A stretch of 22,065 nucleotides of DNA from a virus: IMG/VR virus record IMGVR_UViG_3300048925_000605, positions 1 through 22,065 of that record. One strand, 5' to 3'. A program made the translations under genes and the position numbers. Positions 5,146 to 13,094 of this stretch are shown here, in pieces. How positions within the stretch are numbered: the stretch's first letter is position 1; every line of letters starts with the position of its first letter. The notes beneath the pieces were generated by a model. It worked only from the letters and a program-made list of their open reading frames with translations, was not told the DNA's origin and made no database searches.

Positions 5146-7653
5146 TCATTCTCCTGCCACGTTGGAAATTTCGGGTGCGCGATCGGGGGCGAACTCGCCC
5201 GGCGCCCACCAGTAATCGGTACCCTGCTCGCGCGCGGTGCGCTCGAGGCGGCGAAAACTCTGACGATAATTGGGGTCGGCCCACTGCTGCAGCTGGTCGG
5301 CCCACATGCGGTTGAAGGCGGCACGCGTGTACCAAAGGTTGCTGCCGGGAGTGAGTTTGCGCGCCTGCGAGACAAGCTCGCTGGAAAGGTTGGTCTCCTT
5401 GCCGGAAGCCGCCTGCCCGATGTTTCCAAAGGTCAGCGCGATGGCAGGATCAACAAGGCTGCTCATGGTGGGCCCTACGACAAATCCCGTCGCCGCGCCG
5501 GTTGCACCGTGCTGCCCGGAGAGCCCTTCGGAGATGATGTCGCCAATGATGCCCAGGCCGCCGCCGCGCACGAACGCACGGCCCCAGGTGACCTCGCTGG
5601 TGATGGGCGAGGGATCCTTACCGTTGAAGATGTCGAGCATCCAGTTGGCCGAGAGCCCGCCGAGAGTAAGCAGCGTCGGGAGCGCGATCGCGTAAGCCGC
5701 GCGATCCATGCCGCCCTGCCCGTAAAGGGCGCGCTGCATATGGGTCATCATCATGATGACCGAATAGGTTTTGAACTGTGTGGCCGAGTGCAGCAGTTCA
5801 CCCCCGATCGTGCCGCGCTGCAGGCGCAGTGAATTTCCGATCGTCGCAACGGCCGTGGACGCTCGCAGGCTTTCACCCGGCACGCCGAAGCGCGTCTCGC
5901 TATCGATCAGCGCCATGAATTTCGTCGCGGTCTCGATCGACGCGCGATCGCCGATCCGCGCGAGATCTCCCGGGCGCAACATCTTCGTCCCATCCTGGTC
6001 GAAGATCCCGACTGCGCGCAGCCGATCCCAGTCGGCAGCATCGATGCCGTAGCGGCCGAGGGCGAGCCGATCGGCGGGATCGAGGCTGTCGAAGCTACGG
6101 CCGGCCGCCTCGCCCCAGTCCTTCATGAACCCAAGGCCCAAGGACTGTTTCATGGCAACCGTGTGCGGTGAGAGCAGCGAGGCACGCAGGAGCCCGTCAG
6201 CGCCGCGCCTGGTGAACTCGTGCAGGTTGAGCTTGCGTCCTTCCCGCCAGAGCCGTTCGGCCCGGGGCGTCATTTCCGAGAAGATCAAGCCGGCATGTTC
6301 GGCAAGGGCGCGGTGGGATGCATCGGCCGGATTGAACAGCCTGGCGTAGTCATAGAGCACCTGGCTCACGGGAAGCCCGTTGAACTTGGCCGTGATCCCG
6401 GCGAATACCGGATCGGTCGGGAGCGCCGAGATGAAGGCGCTACCCAGCTTGCTCATGACGTTCCAGTTGCGCAGCCCGGAGAAGAACCGCGCCTGGCCAC
6501 GATACTCGGGCGGCACTGCCGTCAGCGCGCCCGAGTAGTAATCCCACATGTTCTGAAGGGTATCGGCCCCCTTGCGCGCTGCCGCCTCCACGCGCGGCCG
6601 CTTGCCATCCGCCATCGTCGGCAATGCATCCTGCCGGAGCATGTCGCCAAGCCAGCGGATCGTCTGCGCCGGGTTCGGACCGAGCGACTGCATCGACGCG
6701 ATATCGCGCGTCATGCTGTCAATATGACTGACAATGCCGTCCAGAGCATCGCCCATGCCGAAGCGCTCATTGTAGCCAAGCCAGGCGTCGGCATCCTTGA
6801 AGACAAGGAAACGATGATCGGTGCGCCGACTTGCGACCTTGCCCTGCCCGGTAAAGGCACCCGGGATCTGCCCATCCATCCCCTCGGATGTGATGTTGCG
6901 CCAGACGGCCTCGAGCGCATCATCCAGCGCCGCGTCGCTGGCGAACGCCTTGCCGGTCGATTTATCGACCATCCGCGTCGGATCGAGCATCGGCTTGATG
7001 AAATCGCGCCAGGCCTCGAAACCGGCCTTGCCGATCTCGAGCGCGTCATGGCTTTGCGGCAGGCCCCATCCGTCCAGCTTCGCGATGTCCCCACCGGCCA
7101 TGTTGAATTCGCGGCGGAGCCATTCCAGCGTGTCCGCGACTGCGCGCGCCATCTCGGCAGCGCTGGCATTGCCAGTTCCCTCGCCGCGCAGCTCGCGCAC
7201 CACATCGGTCAGTTCGTCACCGTTGCGGACGCGGCCGAGCATGTCGCGGCCGTAGCGGCCGAGGAAACCATCCATGCGCGACCAGGCCAGACGATAGAGC
7301 GCAGCGCGGCGGTTCTCGACGCCGATCGCGCCGCCCCATACCGCCTCGTGATGCTCCATCAGCGAGATCGCGAACTGACCGGCCTTGCCGCCCTTATCGA
7401 TGTGGGCGACCAAGTCCGTCAGGATACGGCGCTGCGTATCGACCTGCAACATGGCCTGCCGGCGCTGCGTTCTCAGCTGGTAGTCCAGCGCCTGCATCGT
7501 CAGCTGAGTGACGTGCTCCTCATCGGCGGCCGCCCCGGCCTGCCGGCCGTATTCACGGTTGAGCCGATCATACTCTTCCTTGAAGCGCGCAGCCCGCTCG
7601 CGATCGATCGCGCCGCTCTGCGTCAACTGCGCAAGGCAGGCATTGATACTCAC
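5146..7653 (-). CDS. Large internal virion (ejection) protein
   Basis: 835 aa from the GTG at 7653, which overlaps the previous stop as GTGA with AGGGGG just upstream; a GTG at 7659 is an alternative. No catalytic domain is recognised. The N-terminal third is helical and charged (DRERAARFKEEYDRLNREYG). The C-terminal part has a hydrophobic segment, AYAIALPTLLTLGGLSANWM, and Gly-rich stretches such as GGGLGIIGDIISEGLSG that could enter a membrane. Its place after the transglycosylase protein and before the tailspike, and its size, correspond to the C-terminal part of T7 gp16, the DNA-ejection protein that crosses the host envelope. Function is inferred from position and composition. Confidence 0.7.
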   Translation of the reverse strand: MSINACLAQLTQSGAIDRERAARFKEEYDRLNREYGRQAGAAADEEHVTQLTMQALDYQLRTQRRQAMLQVDTQRRILTDLVAHIDKGGKAGQFAISLMEHHEAVWGGAIGVENRRAALYRLAWSRMDGFLGRYGRDMLGRVRNGDELTDVVRELRGEGTGNASAAEMARAVADTLEWLRREFNMAGGDIAKLDGWGLPQSHDALEIGKAGFEAWRDFIKPMLDPTRMVDKSTGKAFASDAALDDALEAVWRNITSEGMDGQIPGAFTGQGKVASRRTDHRFLVFKDADAWLGYNERFGMGDALDGIVSHIDSMTRDIASMQSLGPNPAQTIRWLGDMLRQDALPTMADGKRPRVEAAARKGADTLQNMWDYYSGALTAVPPEYRGQARFFSGLRNWNVMSKLGSAFISALPTDPVFAGITAKFNGLPVSQVLYDYARLFNPADASHRALAEHAGLIFSEMTPRAERLWREGRKLNLHEFTRRGADGLLRASLLSPHTVAMKQSLGLGFMKDWGEAAGRSFDSLDPADRLALGRYGIDAADWDRLRAVGIFDQDGTKMLRPGDLARIGDRASIETATKFMALIDSETRFGVPGESLRASTAVATIGNSLRLQRGTIGGELLHSATQFKTYSVIMMMTHMQRALYGQGGMDRAAYAIALPTLLTLGGLSANWMLDIFNGKDPSPITSEVTWGRAFVRGGGLGIIGDIISEGLSGQHGATGAATGFVVGPTMSSLVDPAIALTFGNIGQAASGKETNLSSELVSQARKLTPGSNLWYTRAAFNRMWADQLQQWADPNYRQSFRRLERTAREQGTDYWWAPGEFAPDRAPEISNVAGE

Positions 7654-10061
7654 AGGCACCCCCTCAGCGCTTCCAGCGCCTTCGCATCATCATCGAAACG
7701 GGCTAGAATGTTGGCCGCCCGATCGGCGGTTCCATCGCGCAGGGCCATGAAGGTCACGCCATCCAACGCCCCGCTGTCGGCCATCATGCGCAGATCGTGT
7801 TCCAGGAACTCGGTCTGGGCATCGGCTTCTTTCCCGGTCGGATCGTCGAACCGCTCCACCGCCGCATCGCGAAAGCCCGGGTTGGTTTCCCGTAGGCCCA
7901 GATAATCGCGCACCGCTTGGGCATCGGCCTGGCGCGCCGGAAAGGCGCCACTCACTTCACCCGTCGCCGGGTTCCACAGAAACCGGCCATCAGGCCCGTT
8001 GAACGCATGGTTGCCGGTCAGATGCTCCCCGGTCTCGGAAACCCCGTGCGGACGACTTGCCATGGCCAGATCACGCGGCAGGGCCGCAGCGGCTTCATCG
8101 GCGACCCGGCCGATCTCAGCGGCCAGCGCCGGGTCGCTCGCCCGCAAATCCGCCTCCGCTTCGTCGATCACGCGGCCCACGTCCGCCAACGCACCAGCAA
8201 CCTCTCCATCGGCATTTTCAGGTGCCACAGGCTCCCGCGTCGTCGGCGCGCCGACCTCAATTGCCCTTTCCAGCATGGGCGCAATATCTACGCCGTCGCC
8301 AGCAGCCGTTACGGCATCCGGGATTTCATCGGCCTGACGCTCGATCGGCGCCGTGCGGGGCTCCACGATGCCAAGAGCCTCGGCATCCACCTCACGCTGC
8401 GCGACTTCCCACGCCTCGTCGCTGTCGAAGCGATCCCGGGCGAGCGGAGGCGCAAGAGCATCTTCAACGCGCGCACCGTCCAGCCCCGCCTGGTCGGCGT
8501 CGAGCTGCGCACGCTGACGGGCGACGTCGGACATCTCGGCATCGAAGGTATCGGCACTGCGACCGACGGCGCCCATGTCCACGCCGTCATCCGCACGGCT
8601 GCCCATCTTGCCATGCGCCCATTCGATGACATCGCGCGCTGTCATCTTTTCCAGGAACGGATTGGCCTTCACGGCCTTTTCTCCCAAGACGTCGACGGCG
8701 CGCGCATTGGGATCAGCGGCATGGAGCTTGCGGGCACCCGCCTCCCCGGCGAAGTGTGCCAGGTACAGGTTGCCCTCAGTGATCGGCACGTTGGCGCGGC
8801 GCAGTGCAGCGACGTTGTCGGCGGTCAGGTCGCGCATCAGCACATCCTGCAGATTGCCGTCCGTCCGCTTTGCGAGGATCTGCCGATCGGTGAGCCCATC
8901 AGCCCCGAAGCGCGCCTTGTAGTAGCGCAGCCAGGTCCCGCCGGTGAACTGATAGCGGCCGGTAGCGCTCGAGCGCGGGTTACGCGCCACATCACTGGGG
9001 CTTTCCGCGCGGCCGACACGCGCCATGAACCCCTGCACGGCGCCCGGGTTCGATACGGGTTGATCGACACCACGACCCAGAACGCGCTGCGCGCCCTGCT
9101 GAAGGCGCGAGCCGTTGGCGCTCAGCCCCGCATGGCTGGCTGCGTAGGGACTTGCCGTGTCCACCTCGACCATGCGCCGGTAGGCATTCAGCGCGGCCGC
9201 CTGGTCGGGCGTGCGATACTGCTCCGGCACCGCCTCCTCGAAAGCGCGGATCAGATCACGACCGCCAACGGACGCAAACTGCAGACTATTCGTCTGCGCC
9301 AGCATGGCCTGCCCCTCGCGCTTCCCAGGCATGACGGCATCGAAGGCAGCAGCCGCACCTTTCCCCAAGGCCTTGCCCCCATAGTGCAAAGCCGGGCCGC
9401 CCACCGCACCGGTGACAGCGCCCAGGGCGATGTTCGCAACAGCTTCTCCGGCAGTCAGCTTTCGGCCCTGCTCGCGGCGCACGCTCGCAATGATCGGCTG
9501 CTCGACTGCTTCGGTAAGACCGTTGACGATCGCCTCGCGCGCGGCCAGGCGCCAGCCCGTCGCCGCACCGCCGGTCGCCAACATAGAACCGATGTTGAGC
9601 GGATCGGTCAGGCTGCCGAGGATCCCGCCCGCGAGGTGCGCCGGCATCGAACCCCGCGCGATGATCCGCGCGTCGCGCGCCTGGCGCTGCGCGAAATCCT
9701 TTTGCCAGCGTTGCTCGAGCTCCGCCTGAGAACTAGGCACCGACGCAAAGGCCTTGGGGTTGCGACGCCGGGCCTCCTCCATATCACCCCAGATCTGGTC
9801 GTAATCGAGCTGCTGTGCCGCCCAGGGATTGACGTAGCGATTGACGTCATAACCCATGTCGACGAGCGAATTGACGATCCCGGAATAGGCGCCCTGGCGC
9901 TCCTCATCGGAGTGCCCCCACTGATCGTCGCGAACGCCGCGCAACCCGGCCATGAGGGTTTCGCCCCAACCGATATCGCGGTTGTCCTCATTGCTCGCTG
10001 GCGCAGCCGGGGTCGTTACCGCCTCATCCGGGCGCGGCTGCATGACCGACAGGACGCTCAC
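7650..10061 (-). CDS. Internal virion protein with lytic transglycosylase-like domain
   Basis: 803 aa from a GTG at 10061 that overlaps the preceding stop as GTGA and has GGGGG upstream; GTG 10073 and ATG 10043 are alternatives. Residues about 340-490 form a transglycosylase/lysozyme-like domain: GFMARVGRAESPSD with a probable catalytic Glu (about 353), SSATGRYQFTGGTWLRYY, and NLYLAHFAGEAGARKLH. The region around 140-240 is rich in Ala/Gly with hydrophobic stretches (GGILGSLTDPLNIGSMLATG; VANIALGAVTGAVGGPAL). The C-terminal 300 residues are acidic and low in complexity. In T7, gp16 carries a transglycosylase domain that opens peptidoglycan during DNA ejection; this protein should do the same, with the following 835-aa protein supplying the remainder. 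Confidence 0.82.
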   Translation of the reverse strand: MSVLSVMQPRPDEAVTTPAAPASNEDNRDIGWGETLMAGLRGVRDDQWGHSDEERQGAYSGIVNSLVDMGYDVNRYVNPWAAQQLDYDQIWGDMEEARRRNPKAFASVPSSQAELEQRWQKDFAQRQARDARIIARGSMPAHLAGGILGSLTDPLNIGSMLATGGAATGWRLAAREAIVNGLTEAVEQPIIASVRREQGRKLTAGEAVANIALGAVTGAVGGPALHYGGKALGKGAAAAFDAVMPGKREGQAMLAQTNSLQFASVGGRDLIRAFEEAVPEQYRTPDQAAALNAYRRMVEVDTASPYAASHAGLSANGSRLQQGAQRVLGRGVDQPVSNPGAVQGFMARVGRAESPSDVARNPRSSATGRYQFTGGTWLRYYKARFGADGLTDRQILAKRTDGNLQDVLMRDLTADNVAALRRANVPITEGNLYLAHFAGEAGARKLHAADPNARAVDVLGEKAVKANPFLEKMTARDVIEWAHGKMGSRADDGVDMGAVGRSADTFDAEMSDVARQRAQLDADQAGLDGARVEDALAPPLARDRFDSDEAWEVAQREVDAEALGIVEPRTAPIERQADEIPDAVTAAGDGVDIAPMLERAIEVGAPTTREPVAPENADGEVAGALADVGRVIDEAEADLRASDPALAAEIGRVADEAAAALPRDLAMASRPHGVSETGEHLTGNHAFNGPDGRFLWNPATGEVSGAFPARQADAQAVRDYLGLRETNPGFRDAAVERFDDPTGKEADAQTEFLEHDLRMMADSGALDGVTFMALRDGTADRAANILARFDDDAKALEALRGCL

Positions 10062-12100
10062 TTGCGCCCCCACACGAACGAAATGAAGCGCTCACCCTTG
10101 CCGTTCAGAACGGTCCCGGCATCCGTCTCCCACCGGTATACTCCCGGTCGGATCATGACCGGGCGAGCGTTCTTCAGGTCAAACGGCGTTTTGCCGTCCA
10201 CATCGACGGGGCCCCGCCCTTCCCGCACCTGCCTGCGCAGATCCGTCGCCAATGCGCCCTGCCATTCCTTTTCGGTGTACCCATCCGAGATGACGAACGG
10301 ATGCCCAGGCCGGGATCGCGAATAATTGAACCCGCCACCCACGCCACCTGAAAAGCCACCCTCACGACGCTGCCAGTAGCCAATGCCACCCACGCCAGCC
10401 TGTGGATTTCGGAAATACCCGCCCAAGGAAACCCGAACGGCATCACGGTAGGCGTCTGCACTCCAATCCTCCTCGATGCGCTGCTTTCCGGACGAAAAAA
10501 GGCGACCTGCATAATATTCTTGCGCAGTTGTCTTAGCGGCAGCTGCGTAATTCGCAGGCATTGCTTTAAACGCCAAATCGATGTCATTCTCGATCTTGCG
10601 GCGCTCTTCGTAAACTGCCTTGCCCTGCGAAGTATTTACGTCGGGTTTTACAAGCGCTGCGTTTGCAACCTTTGCTTCCTGTCCGGCGATCACCATTCCG
10701 CGCTCGCCAGCATTGACCTGGGCGAGATGCTGGAAATTCACATCGTTCGGCGCGATCTGGCGCGCTGCCGCATCCCGCGCCTGATCGTCGATTATCGCAT
10801 CGAGATTGCCCAAGACGGCCTGGCGCTGTCGCGGGCCCTTGGCATACTCCTGTTTGAATTGCGCGAGTTCGGTACCCGAAAAGAACTTGTCGCCGCGCCC
10901 CTCCCTGACGTTGCGCTGCCAAGTCTTCGTGCGCGCATCGACCGACGCAGTATCCGCCAGATCGAGCATCGAGGCTTTACCGGCACGAACCTGCGCGCCA
11001 ACCGGATCTGCCGCTGCCGCCTGATCCCACCCGCCCGTCTTGTCGCGCAGGATCTTGAGCTCGTGCAGTTCGTCGGCGGTCACCTTTTCGCCCTTGGCCG
11101 CAAGTTCGACGATTCGCGCCTGACGCTGCAGGGGTGTCGCGTTGTCCGGCCCGTACACGCGGGTAACCCGCTGCACGTCGGCGATCTCGCCTACCCGGTT
11201 CGCCAGTTCCGGCTTACCCAGCGCAGCCGCGACGGTGGATGCGGCATTGAGATCCGCATCGGCGATGACCTCGCCCCGATCCTGCCGGCCCACAAGGTCA
11301 TTGATTTTGTCGACCAGATCGTCTTCGCGCTCTTTCTGCGCCTGCCGCGCCGCGACTGCGCGGGCCCGGATTTCCGTATCAGCCCGCCCCTCCAAGATGC
11401 GCATGCCGTCAGCACCGAGAAAATCGAACTCGCCGGTGCCCAGCAGCAGCTTGAATTCTTCCGGGTTCGAGTTCGCCAGGGTATTTCCCCGCGCCATACC
11501 CAGATCCTGCTGCGTAGCCGCCGCAGCCCTGACTTTCATCTCGGGTGTCCAGGCCTGCTGACGGATCGTATCCGCCATCAGGGCCATCTCGCTGGCGAAT
11601 GTGGAAGGATCCCGTGCTATGCGGGCGGCGCTTTCCTTGCTGGCCTGGCCGAAGTACGTGAAGCTTACGGCATCACGCTGCGCATCTTCCCATGCAGCCG
11701 CCCGCGACTGCACGCCGGCGCCGACCTGATCGAACTGCGCCCGGGCCGAGTTGAGGACGCTCTCCTCGGTAATCCCCGCGCTAAGCTTCTCCCATCCCTT
11801 GTTGTAGGTTTCGGCGACATCCTTGGCGTATCCGTCCAGCCCGCCCGACTGGCGCTGACGCTCCGCATCGTCGGCGGTGGTCCGATAGGCCGCGAAATCA
11901 CGCGACCACTTTGCCGACTGCTCAGCCGCCTGCTGCTGGCGATCGAGCTGATAGGCACGGATATCGCGCCGGTGCTGGTCATCCCCGAACTCGCCGATCG
12001 CACGGCCGAGGCCCGCACCGTAGTTCTCCGCTGTAGGCAGCGGCTGCGCAGCACCCGCGCTGGGCATCGTGCGCTGCTCATATCCACGCTCGACCGCCAT
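10058..12100 (-). CDS. Internal virion protein (T7 gp15-like by position)
   Basis: 680 aa, largely alpha-helical and rich in Gln, Ala, Arg and Asp, with long charged segments (RAYQLDRQQQAAEQSAKWSR, VVRTK-free helical repeats) and no membrane segment. Its start shares one base with the previous stop (TGATG). It lies between a small gp14-like protein and the transglycosylase protein, the position of gp15 in T7. Such proteins line the internal core and form the periplasmic tunnel during DNA ejection. The C-terminal 150 residues are different in character, aromatic and Gly-rich (FRNPQAGVGGIGYWQRREGG). Identity rests on order, size and composition. Confidence 0.72.
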   Translation of the reverse strand: MAVERGYEQRTMPSAGAAQPLPTAENYGAGLGRAIGEFGDDQHRRDIRAYQLDRQQQAAEQSAKWSRDFAAYRTTADDAERQRQSGGLDGYAKDVAETYNKGWEKLSAGITEESVLNSARAQFDQVGAGVQSRAAAWEDAQRDAVSFTYFGQASKESAARIARDPSTFASEMALMADTIRQQAWTPEMKVRAAAATQQDLGMARGNTLANSNPEEFKLLLGTGEFDFLGADGMRILEGRADTEIRARAVAARQAQKEREDDLVDKINDLVGRQDRGEVIADADLNAASTVAAALGKPELANRVGEIADVQRVTRVYGPDNATPLQRQARIVELAAKGEKVTADELHELKILRDKTGGWDQAAAADPVGAQVRAGKASMLDLADTASVDARTKTWQRNVREGRGDKFFSGTELAQFKQEYAKGPRQRQAVLGNLDAIIDDQARDAAARQIAPNDVNFQHLAQVNAGERGMVIAGQEAKVANAALVKPDVNTSQGKAVYEERRKIENDIDLAFKAMPANYAAAAKTTAQEYYAGRLFSSGKQRIEEDWSADAYRDAVRVSLGGYFRNPQAGVGGIGYWQRREGGFSGGVGGGFNYSRSRPGHPFVISDGYTEKEWQGALATDLRRQVREGRGPVDVDGKTPFDLKNARPVMIRPGVYRWETDAGTVLNGKGERFISFVWGRK

Positions 12101-12549
12101 CAGACAGCGCCCCCGACAACACCGCGGCGAACCTGCGCCCAGTCATCGATCATGCCCGACCCGGCGCCGTACGCGCCCAGCATGCCCTCGAGGAGCGAGG
12201 ACTGGCCCTGCCACTGGCGCAGGCCCGCTTCGCTTTCCAGCGCCCGGGTTTTCGTCGCGGCCTCGCGCCGCACCGTCATCGCATCCAGTTCGGCGTTGAC
12301 CTGGCTTTCCATTAGGTAATCCAGCGCCGATCCGCTGCCGCCCTGGAAGCCATTCGAGAACTGCGCGGCGACCTGTTGCCCGATCTGGCGCCGCGCCTGG
12401 GCCCGCACGCGCAGTTCCTGCGCCGCCCCGACATTCGCCGTCTCGCGCGCCTGCGCCCGCAGGATCTTCGCCTGGGCATTGCCCGCCTGCAGGCCGCCGA
12501 GCCCCTGCGCCAGGCGGCCGCCAACGGAGAAGAGCTCGGGCGTTTCCAT
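12100..12549 (-). CDS. Small internal virion protein (T7 gp14-like by position)
   Basis: 149 aa. Gly-rich start (FSVGGRLAQGLGGLQAGNAQ), then a helical Ala/Arg/Gln region (ILRAQARETANVGAAQELRV) and SNGFQGGSGSALDYLMESQ. T7 gp14 and its relatives are small helical proteins of this composition that are ejected first and form a pore in the outer membrane. Start and stop codons share single bases with both neighbours (TGATG), showing tight translational coupling within the ejection-protein cluster. Confidence 0.72.
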   Translation of the reverse strand: METPELFSVGGRLAQGLGGLQAGNAQAKILRAQARETANVGAAQELRVRAQARRQIGQQVAAQFSNGFQGGSGSALDYLMESQVNAELDAMTVRREAATKTRALESEAGLRQWQGQSSLLEGMLGAYGAGSGMIDDWAQVRRGVVGGAV

Positions 12550-13094
12550 CAGGCCGCCTTTCGCGCGGCCGCGCGGGGCGCGATGCGCTCGAGCAGCATG
12601 TAGGTTTCGTCGCCGCCGCCATACCGGCGCAGCACGTGCGCGGCGCTAAAGCCGAGCAGACGCGCCCAGCGGATCTCGGGCGTCTGCCGCGTCATGACCG
12701 TGGCGACCAGCTGGCCGGTGTCCATGTTCGGGTATCGGCCGACCAGGGCTTCCACGTCCTCGGCCCGGGCGAAGGTTTCGATCCGGGCATAGCCGCAAGC
12801 CGCCAGGCGCATGCGCGCGAAGCGCGTCAGGGCAACATGCGCGCGGCCAAGGCCGGAAGCCAGCACAGCCCAGGCAACACCGTGGTGCCCAGCGAAGATC
12901 TCCGAGATGCCGAAGCAGGCAATCGGGCGGCCGCCCACCAGCATCGCCCAGGCCTCCGGCATGCTGCAGAGGATCCGCGCCTCTTCCTCGGTGACCGACG
13001 CCTCCACGCCCAGCAGCACTTGCTGCGAGGGCTGGCGCTCGATCGCGAACAGGTGCTGCGGCTGCAGGCGGACAAAGGCAACGTCACGCTGCAT
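12549..13094 (-). CDS. GNAT-fold, T7 gp13-like virion assembly protein
   Basis: 181 aa; the ATG at 13094 overlaps the upstream tail gene by 11 bases. The middle has the strand-helix order of N-acetyltransferase folds: ARILCSMPEAWAMLVGGRPIACFGISEIFAGHHGVAWAVL, then a helix HVALTRFARMRLAACGYARI and a late ARLLGFSAAHVLRRYGGGDE, resembling the GF-x-x-x-x-x-x-G-x-D-x-x-x-Y pattern common in phage GNAT-like proteins such as T7 gp13 (DUF2833). In T7, gp13 is needed for virion assembly and is not a proven enzyme. A functional acetyl-CoA site is not evident. Confidence 0.75.
   Translation of the reverse strand: MQRDVAFVRLQPQHLFAIERQPSQQVLLGVEASVTEEEARILCSMPEAWAMLVGGRPIACFGISEIFAGHHGVAWAVLASGLGRAHVALTRFARMRLAACGYARIETFARAEDVEALVGRYPNMDTGQLVATVMTRQTPEIRWARLLGFSAAHVLRRYGGGDETYMLLERIAPRAAARKAA

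Noticed and set aside
6220-10325. Two very long plus-strand open frames (561 and 802 codons) opposite the ejection-protein genes
   Set aside because: Their products are Arg/Pro/His-rich without domains and lie wholly opposite genes with recognisable proteins. Such frames arise in GC-rich DNA opposite real genes.
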